Source: an uncultured Anaerotruncus sp. (GTDB taxonomy: Bacteria > Bacillota > Clostridia > Oscillospirales > Ruminococcaceae). Taken from it: a DNA stretch of 6,445 nt. The stretch is from the NCBI GenBank assembly GCA_910586875.1, contig CAJUJI010000149.1, positions 1-6,445 of the forward strand, in the 5' to 3' direction. Numbering within the stretch: position 1 is the first letter of the stretch; each line of letters opens with the position of its first letter. Made by a program: the position numbers and the translations under genes. Positions 1 through 5,339 of this stretch are shown here, piece after piece. The notes beneath the pieces are model-generated. The model was not told the origin of the DNA. It ran no database searches and saw only the letters and a program-made list of their open reading frames with translations.

Positions 1-43
1 ACTATTTTACTATATCTTTCCCTAATATTATTGCAAGGTTGCG

Positions 44-78
44 GAGGCTTTCCGGTGTCTATGATGTCGGATAGCCTC
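44..78. other. Imperfect inverted repeat near window edge
   Basis: GAGGCT (44-49) plus TCCG (51-54) can pair with CGGA (68-71) plus AGCCTC (73-78), leaving one T-T mismatch and a loop of about 13 nt. On the plus strand it is followed by a T-rich stretch (TTTCATTTT), so it could be the terminator of a plus-strand gene outside the window or a relic structure. No reading frame in positions 1-98 looks like a gene. The pairing is seen in the sequence; any role is a guess. Confidence 0.3.
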
Positions 79-98
79 TTTCATTTTCCCCAAATGCC

Positions 99-135
99 AA
101 AGGTCGCCTGCGGTGACAGACCGCAGGCGACCTTT
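99..135 (-). terminator. Strong hairpin closing the acyl-CoA synthetase operon
   Basis: A perfect 15-bp inverted repeat, AAAGGTCGCCTGCGG (99-113) and its complement (121-135), surrounds a 7-nt loop. It begins 16 bp past the synthetase stop codon. The stem is GC-rich, and its A/T ends give only a short T run in either direction, so it may work from both sides or protect the mRNA 3' end. Position and symmetry support a terminator; the weak T-tract is the main doubt. Confidence 0.7.
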
Positions 136-151
136 ATTGATAGACTTTTAA

Positions 152-1807
152 TCAGTGTGTTTGTCCATCCTTTTCACGAATTTCCGTACGGCGAATTTTA
201 CCGGAAATGGTTTTGGGCAGCTCTTGTACAAACTCAACAATCCGAGGGTATTTATATGGTGCAGTTTGCTTTTTGACATGGGTTTGCAGTTCCTTTTTCA
301 GCGCCTCGGACGGCTGATATGCCTTTGTTAGCACGATGGTTGCTTTTACTACGGTACCACGCACAGGGTCCGGTGCACCGGTAACCGCGCACTCTAACAC
401 AGCAGGATGCTCCATCAGCACACTCTCAATCTCGAACGGCCCGATGCGGTAGCCAGATGCTTTGATGACATCATCAGTACGACCTACATACCAAAAATAC
501 CCGTCCTCATCCATCCAGGCGGTATCGCCAGTGTGATAATAGCCGTCATGCCAGGCGCGCGCGGTTGCCTGCTCATCGCGGTAGTAACCGCTAAACAGCG
601 CATAATGCGGTTTATCTGTGTTGATTACCACCTCGCCGACCTCGCCGCGCGGCACCTCATTACCGTCCTCGTCAATCAGATGGATCTCGTATAATGGCGA
701 CGGCTTGCCCATCGAGCCTGGTTTTGGTGTAGTGCCCACAAAGTTTGCGGTCTGTACGACCGTTTCGGTCTGTCCATAAGCCTCCATCAGCTTTAAACCG
801 GTGAACTCCTTCCAGCGGTTGTAGACCTCCGGGTTGAGTGCCTCGCCCGCGGTAGTGGAATAGCGCAAGGAAGATAAATCGTAATCGCCCAGCCCTTCCT
901 TGATAAAAAAGCGGTAGATGGTCGGTGGCGCACAGAAGGTGGTTACCTTGTGCTTCTCGATCATATGCAGCAGATCAGATGGAACAAACTTGTCAAAGTC
1001 ATAAACAAAAATGGAGGCTCCAGCCAACCATTGGCCATACAGCTTGCCCCAGACACATTTCATCCAGCCGCTTTCAGAGACGGTTAAATGCAGGTCGTTT
1101 GCATGGGCGTTGTGCCAATAGCGCGCGGTGACAATATGCCCCAGCGGATAAGCCATTGTATGCACCACCATTTTGGGAAAGCCGGTGGTACCGGAGGTGA
1201 AATAAAGCAGCATCGGATCATCTTTGGTGGTGGGAACCCGTTCCCAGCTTCCGTCCTGTTTGGCAAGCTCCTCATCAAAATTAAGCCAGCCCTCCCGATG
1301 GCCGCGCACAATTATTTTCGCGTGGATATTCGGATATTTCTGGCAGGCTTCCTCCACATAATTGGTGATATCACATTCGCCCGAACAGACACAGGCGGTA
1401 ATGCCAGCCGCCTCAAAGCGGTAAAGGATATCCTTAGTGGTAAGCAGGTTGGTTGCCGGAACGCCTACCGCTCCAATTTTATGCAGCGCCAGTACGGTAA
1501 ACCAGAACTCGTAATGCCGCTTGAGCACCAACAAAACCATATCTCCCTTTTTGATCCCCTGTGCGGTGAGCATCTGCGCGCATCGATCAGAATAGGCTTT
1601 CATCTGCCCAAAGGTAAAGGTGCGTTCCTCTCCATGCAGGTTACACCAAACCATCGCGCGGCGCTCCGGCTCCAAACGTGCAATTTCGTCTACCACATCG
1701 TAGGCAAAGTTAAAATTGTCCGCCGGCAGAGGCTCAAAATAATTTAGTACCCCGTTTTCATCAAATCCTTCGCGGCAAAACCGCTGATAAAAATACTCCA
1801 TGTCCAT
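152..1807 (-). CDS. Short/medium-chain acyl-CoA synthetase (AMP-forming)
   Basis: This 551-aa cytoplasmic member of the ANL adenylating family should convert a carboxylic acid, ATP and CoA to acyl-CoA, AMP and PPi. The P-loop YFTSGTTGFPK is at 202-212, the ATP motif AYGQTE at 343-348, YHTGD at 424-428, hinge GRTDD at 442-446 and GYRIGPFEIE at 452-461. The catalytic lysine is K537 in PKTISGK. No motif is missing and the length is normal for the family. Acetyl-CoA synthetases have Trp where this protein has Gly345 (YGQTE), a change that in the family opens the acyl pocket, so propionate, branched-chain or medium-chain acids are likelier than acetate. The frame stays open upstream to 1861, but that start would overlap the regulator gene by 49 nt; ATG 1807 follows AAAGGGG by 10 nt and leaves a 5-bp gap. 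The gene is cotranscribed with the XRE-cupin gene under an upstream T-box, which ties its product to amino-acid supply. Substrate is unproven; family assignment is very secure. Confidence 0.95.
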   Translation of the reverse strand: MDMEYFYQRFCREGFDENGVLNYFEPLPADNFNFAYDVVDEIARLEPERRAMVWCNLHGEERTFTFGQMKAYSDRCAQMLTAQGIKKGDMVLLVLKRHYEFWFTVLALHKIGAVGVPATNLLTTKDILYRFEAAGITACVCSGECDITNYVEEACQKYPNIHAKIIVRGHREGWLNFDEELAKQDGSWERVPTTKDDPMLLYFTSGTTGFPKMVVHTMAYPLGHIVTARYWHNAHANDLHLTVSESGWMKCVWGKLYGQWLAGASIFVYDFDKFVPSDLLHMIEKHKVTTFCAPPTIYRFFIKEGLGDYDLSSLRYSTTAGEALNPEVYNRWKEFTGLKLMEAYGQTETVVQTANFVGTTPKPGSMGKPSPLYEIHLIDEDGNEVPRGEVGEVVINTDKPHYALFSGYYRDEQATARAWHDGYYHTGDTAWMDEDGYFWYVGRTDDVIKASGYRIGPFEIESVLMEHPAVLECAVTGAPDPVRGTVVKATIVLTKAYQPSEALKKELQTHVKKQTAPYKYPRIVEFVQELPKTISGKIRRTEIREKDGQTH

Positions 1808-1812
1808 TGGAA

Positions 1813-2403
1813 TTATTCCCCTTTCTGTCCGTCTTTCATCACAATTGCCAAAAATACGCATTCTTCACCACCGGTGGCAATCATCCCATGCCCATGACCG
1901 GAATCGTAGTAAATTGCATCACCAGCTTTTAGATATTCGGTATGGCCCTCCATCTGTACCTTGAGCTCCCCCTTGAGGATGAAGTCAAACTCCTGCCCTT
2001 CGTGACGGGAAAGATGAATGGGCTGGTTTTGCTCCTCCTCAAAATAGGGCGCTGTAACCAAAAACGGCTCGGCCACCTTATCAGAAAACCGATACGCAAG
2101 GTGCTGGTATGTAAACCCTTGACGGCGCTTCATCGGCAGACCTGTGTCCTTGCGAATGATCGAGTAAAAGGACAGCCGCGGACTTTCGCCGGTCAGCAGC
2201 TCGATGATATCCACCTCGAACACCTGTGCACAATTGTATAAAAAGGTAAAGCTGAAATCGCGCTTGCCCGCCTCATGCTCCAAATATTCCTCCTCACTGA
2301 TGCCGGTTGCTTTGGCAAGCTGCTCTGTTGGAATCTCCAAAATTTCTCGCAACGTACGAATTCGCTGTGCAATCTCTTTAATCTGATTAAGCTGCTCCTG
2401 CAT
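1813..2403 (-). CDS. XRE-family regulator with C-terminal cupin sensor domain
   Basis: This 196-aa protein has an N-terminal XRE helix-turn-helix (about residues 14-73, including TEQLAKATGISEEEYLEHEAG) and a C-terminal small cupin barrel (about 115-190). Such proteins are one-component regulators in which the cupin binds a small ligand. Cupin motif 1 reads HLSRHEGQEFDFILKGEL: His134 and Glu138 are present, but the usual first His of HxH is Ser132. Motif 2, GDAIYYDSGHGHG, keeps His172. The metal site may therefore be altered or absent. The start at 2403 is supported by GGAGG at 2413-2417, 9 nt upstream. It is the first gene after the T-box leader and precedes the acyl-CoA synthetase by 5 bp, so the two form one operon. 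It plausibly senses the acid or acyl-CoA handled by the enzyme and binds the dyad at 2431-2444; both points are inference. Confidence 0.93.
   Translation of the reverse strand: MQEQLNQIKEIAQRIRTLREILEIPTEQLAKATGISEEEYLEHEAGKRDFSFTFLYNCAQVFEVDIIELLTGESPRLSFYSIIRKDTGLPMKRRQGFTYQHLAYRFSDKVAEPFLVTAPYFEEEQNQPIHLSRHEGQEFDFILKGELKVQMEGHTEYLKAGDAIYYDSGHGHGMIATGGEECVFLAIVMKDGQKGE
1818..1824 (-). promoter_or_regulatory. RBS deciding the synthetase start
   Basis: AAAGGGG on the minus strand lies 10 nt before ATG 1807, inside the last codons of the regulator gene. It favours the 551-aa start over the longer reading from 1861 and over ATG 1801, which would be 16 nt away. Placement at the upstream gene's end suggests translational coupling. 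Confidence 0.65.
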
Positions 2404-2430
2404 AAATCATAACCTCCAATAGTTTATTTG

Positions 2431-2444
2431 GGCAGACATCTGCC
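2431..2444. promoter_or_regulatory. Dyad between T-box terminator and regulator RBS, possible operator
   Basis: GGCAGACATCTGCC has 6-bp inverted arms (GGCAGA/TCTGCC) around a central CA. It lies downstream of the T-box terminator and 14 bp before the GGAGG of the XRE-cupin gene. The 2-bp centre suits a DNA-binding dimer, although a 5-bp RNA hairpin with a four-base loop is also possible. It could be an autoregulatory site acting as a roadblock. The symmetry is visible; the function is inferred from position. Confidence 0.4.
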
Positions 2445-2453
2445 AGAATATAC

Positions 2454-2485
2454 AAAAAGACCCGTCCCATCCTTGGGACGAGTCT
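2454..2485 (-). terminator. Intrinsic terminator of the T-box leader
   Basis: The arms AGACTCGTCCC (2485-2475) and GGGACGGGTCT (2468-2458) form 11 bp with one G-U pair around a 6-nt loop, followed by a run of five T on the minus strand. The 5' arm contains ACTCGTCCC, which can instead pair with GGG and CGGGT around the T-box (2512-2498). Terminator and antiterminator are thus mutually exclusive, as in a standard T-box switch. It would also stop readthrough from the upstream thioesterase/HAD operon. Confidence 0.92.
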
Positions 2486-2728
2486 GTAAAAACAATACCC
2501 GCGGTACCACCCGTATTGCGCGCAATGCACGCCGCTCTTTTTTAAGGCTCTAACAAGCCTGTGACAAATAACGCTGTCCAGCGGAGACACCTACTAAAAA
2601 TAAGCTTCGTTTGGTGTTCGACTCAAGGGTGATCAGCGGTCAAACAATCTGCCACCGGCTCGCACCAGATACCGGCTCTCTGTGGGTCATTGTGTTTGTG
2701 CAGTCCCTGTCTTCGTCTTTGTTGTATT
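2454..2728 (-). promoter_or_regulatory. T-box riboswitch leader, probably tRNA-Ile responsive
   Basis: The leader carries the hallmark T-box GGGTGGTACCGCG (2512-2500, minus strand), a terminator at 2485-2454 and a competing antiterminator. Stem I starts near AAAGACGAAG (2720-2711). Its distal part has the conserved GAGAGCCGG (2680-2672) and GGTGCGAGCCGG (2666-2655) segments, and its base has a GA/TGAG kink-turn-like motif. A stem II-like region (ACACC...AGTAGGTGT, about 2617-2587) and a hairpin CGCTG/CAGCG near 2583-2572 follow. By alignment to the known geometry (specifier, one A, then the lower helix), the specifier is ATC at 2633-2631, an isoleucine codon. The UGGU bulge (2509-2506) would pair with a tRNA ending ACCA; tRNA-Ile has discriminator A, whereas Ser and Asp tRNAs, possible from the shifted readings TCA and GAT, have G. 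The flanking specifier loop is not fully canonical, so the class is very secure and the amino acid less so (about 0.7). It should allow expression of the XRE-cupin/synthetase operon when tRNA-Ile is uncharged. Confidence 0.93.
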
Positions 2729-2734
2729 GTGTTT

Positions 2735-2763
2735 ATTTTACCGTTACAAGCGTTCGTTGTCAA
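2735..2763 (-). promoter_or_regulatory. Sigma-A-type promoter of the T-box operon
   Basis: A perfect -35 box TTGACA (2763-2758) and a -10 box TAAAAT (2740-2735) are separated by exactly 17 bp. The predicted start, near 2728, falls just before the first conserved T-box bases. The TGA stop of the HAD gene (2762-2760) lies inside the -35 box, so the operon boundary has no spare DNA. Confidence 0.85.
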
Positions 2764-3413
2764 GTAGTTTCAACAAGAAATTTTAGGAGATCCGCCGGCT
2801 TCTCCAGAATTGCGTCTGCGCCATTGGCGCGCAGCTCCTCCACCGAACGAAATCCCCACGCAGCACCCAGCGCAGTCACACCGCTGTTCTTGGCAGTCTG
2901 CATATCCACACCAGAATCACCGACATACAGGCATTGAGCAGCGCTGGTGCCGGTCAGCTGGAGAATTTCATCCACCAACGCGCGATCCGGCTTGCGTGGG
3001 AACCCCTCACGCTGCCCATGAACCAGCATCAGCCGATCTCCAAAATAGCGCGGGCAAAGCGCGCGGGCAATCGGATGCGGCTTGTTGGAAAGCACCGCGG
3101 TGTGTACCCCTCGTTTTAGCAGCTGGTCCAACAGCTCGATAATCCCTGGATAGGGACGTGTCTGATCCTCGCTGTGTGTGCCGTACCACCGGTTGTATTC
3201 CTGATGCAGCTGTACCAGCATCTCCTCGTTGGTATCCGGCGGGCACATCCGCTCCACCAGCTTGCGAATTCCATCCCCTACGAAAATTTTAAACGCCTCC
3301 ACCGGATGGGTTGGCATTCCATGTTCCGCCAAAACGTGGTTGCCCGCCGCCGCAAGGTCGTCAAGCGTATTGAGCAGCGTTCCATCTAAATCAAAAATGA
3401 CCAGCCGAATCAT
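2760..3413 (-). CDS. HAD-superfamily phosphatase, phosphoglycolate phosphatase-like
   Basis: This 217-aa cytoplasmic hydrolase has all four HAD motifs. Motif I is DLDGT (nucleophile D8, acid D10), motif II is VLSNK (S109), motif III is the lysine in PRKPDR (K141), and motif IV is GDSGVD (D166, D170). The helical cap between residues about 15 and 85 makes it a C1-cap enzyme like Gph and PpaX. Substrates of this group include 2-phosphoglycolate and other small phosphate esters, and cannot be fixed from sequence. Its ATG overlaps the stop of the thioesterase gene as ATGA, implying translational coupling and one operon. Only a weak GGGGTG precedes the start. No separate terminator follows; the next barrier is the T-box terminator. 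Confidence 0.93.
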   Translation of the reverse strand: MIRLVIFDLDGTLLNTLDDLAAAGNHVLAEHGMPTHPVEAFKIFVGDGIRKLVERMCPPDTNEEMLVQLHQEYNRWYGTHSEDQTRPYPGIIELLDQLLKRGVHTAVLSNKPHPIARALCPRYFGDRLMLVHGQREGFPRKPDRALVDEILQLTGTSAAQCLYVGDSGVDMQTAKNSGVTALGAAWGFRSVEELRANGADAILEKPADLLKFLVETT

Positions 3414-3799
3414 TCTGCTGCACCCCGTTTTGCGTCGGCCTTCTGTTGGAAACGCACTGCGTCCACAATTACACGGGTATGGGTGCCGCGTCCAATCTCT
3501 CCGGTCTCATCCTGTGCTGCGACAGAAAACTGCACCATGCGCCCCTCTACTCCTGTGATGGCCGCAGTTGCGGTAATCTGCATCCCCAGCGGGGTCGCTG
3601 CAATGTGCTCAACCTGAATGCTTGTCCCAACCGAGGTCTCCCCCGCCTTTAGCGACTGTGCAAGCAGCTCACTCGCTGCCTGCTCCATCGCTGCAATCAT
3701 CATCGGGGTTGCCAGCACAGCCAGTTCCCCACTGCCAACCGTCTTGGCAAGACGGGATATGTCCACTGTAAGTGTGATTGTATGTGTCTTTCCGATCAT
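3410..3799 (-). CDS. Hotdog-fold thioesterase, FlK-like family
   Basis: This 129-aa protein resembles the small hotdog thioesterases related to the fluoroacetyl-CoA thioesterase FlK. The residues expected for catalysis sit in the right order and spacing: T31 (LATPMM), E39 (AAMEQA), H65 (VEHIAATPLG) and R109 (THTRVIV). They match FlK T42, E50, H76 and R120 with a constant offset of 11. The probable role is hydrolysis of an acyl-CoA thioester in the cytoplasm, perhaps as a housekeeping or detoxifying activity; the natural substrate is unknown and fluoroacetyl-CoA need not be it. The frame extends to 3859, but ATG 3799 has AAAGGAG 7 nt upstream, and the extra 20 residues (MQRRRICGK...) look like leader DNA. 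It is the first gene of the pair with the HAD phosphatase. Confidence 0.9.
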   Translation of the reverse strand: MIGKTHTITLTVDISRLAKTVGSGELAVLATPMMIAAMEQAASELLAQSLKAGETSVGTSIQVEHIAATPLGMQITATAAITGVEGRMVQFSVAAQDETGEIGRGTHTRVIVDAVRFQQKADAKRGAAE

Positions 3800-3806
3800 C
3801 GAATCT

Positions 3807-3813
3807 CTCCTTT
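3807..3813 (-). promoter_or_regulatory. RBS deciding the thioesterase start
   Basis: AAAGGAG on the minus strand lies 7 nt before ATG 3799. It selects the 129-aa product over the longer open frame starting at 3859. Confidence 0.8.
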
Positions 3814-3830
3814 GCCCTAATACGTCCCTT

Positions 3831-3836
3831 ATTTTA
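3831..3836 (-). promoter_or_regulatory. Possible -10 box for the thioesterase/HAD operon
   Basis: TAAAAT lies in the 78-bp gap after the M50 gene, 17 bp before the thioesterase RBS. Only a poor -35 candidate exists (TTGTGC, 19 bp upstream), and no terminator follows the M50 gene. The thioesterase and HAD genes may therefore be read from this weak site, from upstream, or both. Confidence 0.3.
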
Positions 3837-3877
3837 CCACAAATCCGGCGCCGCTGCACAACTATTTTTAAAATTTT

Positions 3878-4438
3878 TTATCGCCCCATCGTCGCCGCAA
3901 GATACACCACCGTCAACAGCAGTGATACATTTCCCCGCCACAGCATCCAAAATCCGGCGGCAAAAAGCGGTGCTAGCCCCAAAAAACCAACCAACCATTG
4001 GATTTGCTGGGCAGTTACAGGGTCCAGCCGGAACAGCGCCAGCCGCAAAAGCTGTCCGCCATCCAGCCGCCCGACCGGCAAAAGGTTAAACAGCAGTAGC
4101 CCCAAATGGGCTTGTGAAAAGGCATCCCACCCATACCACGGCACCCAGCAGCACAGACAAACTGCATTTGCCAGCACGCCGCCCAGATAGACCGCTGTTT
4201 CCTTCGCAACCGGAAGCAGCGTCTGCCGCTCTAGACGGATTCCAAACGGGCAAAATTCCACCGCAGGAATTTTGACTCCGGCCAACCACATCATCAAAAG
4301 ATGTCCGCATTCATGCAGTGCAACCGCCGTTAATACAGCAAGTCCTCCACCGCTGTATCCATACAGAACATACCACGCAACCACCGCAAAGAAACCAAAG
4401 GAGATGGAAAAACGGGTACCAAACAGTTTAAATTCCAT
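3878..4438 (-). CDS. M50 site-2 intramembrane metalloprotease, SpoIVFB-like
   Basis: This 186-aa, strongly hydrophobic protein has several membrane segments. The zinc motif HECGH is at 42-46 (H42, E43, H46), almost the position of HExxH in SpoIVFB. The second signature, NLLPVGRLDGG (N118, P121, D126), supplies the third zinc ligand and the usual NxxPxxxxDG pattern of site-2 proteases. These enzymes cut substrates inside the membrane; in Bacillus SpoIVFB activates sigma-K and is held by SpoIVFA, encoded just upstream. Here too an anchored M23-domain protein lies directly upstream, and the genes overlap. The frame continues to 4456, but MEFKLFGTRF at 4438 resembles the usual N-terminus of these proteins; ATG 4453 is the alternative and neither has a strong RBS. 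Many clostridia lack a pro-sequence on sigma-K, so the substrate here is open. Confidence 0.9.
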   Translation of the reverse strand: MEFKLFGTRFSISFGFFAVVAWYVLYGYSGGGLAVLTAVALHECGHLLMMWLAGVKIPAVEFCPFGIRLERQTLLPVAKETAVYLGGVLANAVCLCCWVPWYGWDAFSQAHLGLLLFNLLPVGRLDGGQLLRLALFRLDPVTAQQIQWLVGFLGLAPLFAAGFWMLWRGNVSLLLTVVYLAATMGR

Positions 4439-5273
4439 TGGTACCCATCCCATCAATCACCCAGGCAGGGTTATAATATTTCCCATTTTTGGCAATTTCA
4501 AAATGAACATGTGGGCCTGTAGAAATCCCTGTGCTGCCAACGGTCGCGACCAGCTCTCCTTGACGCAGATTCGCCCCCTGTTGCGCAATAATCTGCTCAC
4601 AGTGGCAGTAGGTGGTTGTCAGGCCGTTGCCGTGATCAAGTGTGATATAATTGCCATAAATGGCCGATTCCCCCACCTGTGAAACCCTTCCCGGCAGCGC
4701 TGCGCGGATATCGCTGCCTTGTGCTGCGGCAATATCCAGCCCACGGTGAAAATCCGTTTCCCCTGTGATGGGATGGCTTCTGTATCCATAGGGGGAGGTC
4801 ACCTTGCCAGAGATAGGCGGATGCACCCCAGCATTTGTAATCATCGGCGCAGCCGAGCAGGAGTCCGGCAGCAGTCGTGCGCTGCTGTCCGCCGGGCTCC
4901 CCATCCATCCACCCGCACCGGTCAGCTGGGAAGCCTCCTCTTTTGCAGTGGCGCCTTGCGGCGTGTCCTGCTGCTGAGGTTGCTGCGTCTCCAACAGACC
5001 GGTAATCCAGCCCGCCGCCATATCAGCCGCTTGCTCGCGCAGCTGCCGCGCATCCTCCGGCAGCTGCACCTGTCTGGCGCTGATCAGCTGCCCATAGCCT
5101 GTGCAAAAGGAAGGATAAAATGGTGGGTTTGCATCTTGCAGCGCATAACCCATCATAATGAGCAATGCGCAGATTAGCAGCTGGGTAATTAGCACGGTCA
5201 GATAAGGGTCGCCCTCCTCCCGCTTGCCGGTAAAACGGGTTTGCGGGCGGCGGCGTGGGGGATGTTCCATCAT
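4428..5273 (-). CDS. Membrane-anchored M23 (LytM) peptidase, SpoIVFA-like
   Basis: This 281-aa protein begins with a short, basic cytoplasmic segment (HPPRRRPQTRFTGKRE), has one membrane helix at about 25-45 and then a Gln/Glu-rich linker (about 94-116). The C-terminal M23 domain covers about 151-267. Zinc ligands of active lysostaphin-type peptidases are all visible: H176 and D180 in FHRGLD, and H257 with H255 in HVHFEI. The domain should lie outside the membrane, or in the intermembrane space of a forespore. Gene order (anchored M23, then M50, 11-bp overlap) matches spoIVFA-spoIVFB, so it may regulate or scaffold the protease. The intact catalytic residues also allow a peptidoglycan endopeptidase. 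The frame runs to 5327, but ATG 5273 follows AAAGGAG by 8 nt; the extra 18 residues are judged untranslated. Confidence 0.9.
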   Translation of the reverse strand: MMEHPPRRRPQTRFTGKREEGDPYLTVLITQLLICALLIMMGYALQDANPPFYPSFCTGYGQLISARQVQLPEDARQLREQAADMAAGWITGLLETQQPQQQDTPQGATAKEEASQLTGAGGWMGSPADSSARLLPDSCSAAPMITNAGVHPPISGKVTSPYGYRSHPITGETDFHRGLDIAAAQGSDIRAALPGRVSQVGESAIYGNYITLDHGNGLTTTYCHCEQIIAQQGANLRQGELVATVGSTGISTGPHVHFEIAKNGKYYNPAWVIDGMGTNGI

Positions 5274-5281
5274 TTTCTCCG

Positions 5282-5288
5282 CTCCTTT
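5282..5288 (-). promoter_or_regulatory. RBS deciding the M23 gene start
   Basis: AAAGGAG on the minus strand stands 8 nt before the tandem ATGATG at 5273-5268. It makes 5273 the best start rather than the upstream in-frame ATG at 5327. Confidence 0.75.
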
Positions 5289-5339
5289 GCTGCATAAAAT
5301 CTCATCAAAAGCAGTCGCATCCTGCAACGCCAGCTGTGA

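Noticed and set aside
1088..1747. Long plus-strand open frame of 219 codons
   Set aside because: It lies wholly antisense to the acyl-CoA synthetase, whose motifs are complete. Its translation has no recognisable domain, so it is a shadow frame.
1808..1861. N-terminal extension of the acyl-CoA synthetase (MRIFGNCDERR...)
   Set aside because: These codons overlap the 3' end of the XRE-cupin gene in another frame, do not resemble the family N-terminus, and ATG 1807 has a proper RBS.
2387..2590. Minus-strand 67-codon frame across the T-box, a possible leader peptide
   Set aside because: It translates conserved riboswitch bases, including the T-box and terminator, which are explained by RNA structure, and it runs into the XRE-cupin gene in another frame without a good RBS.
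2631..2635. Alternative T-box specifiers TCA (Ser) or GAT (Asp)
   Set aside because: The UGGU in the T-box needs discriminator A, whereas bacterial tRNA-Ser and tRNA-Asp have G. Geometry with one A before the lower helix also favours ATC.
3618..4190. Plus-strand open frame of 190 codons
   Set aside because: It crosses the thioesterase, the intergenic gap and the M50 gene in antisense. The translation is low-complexity and basic with no family resemblance.
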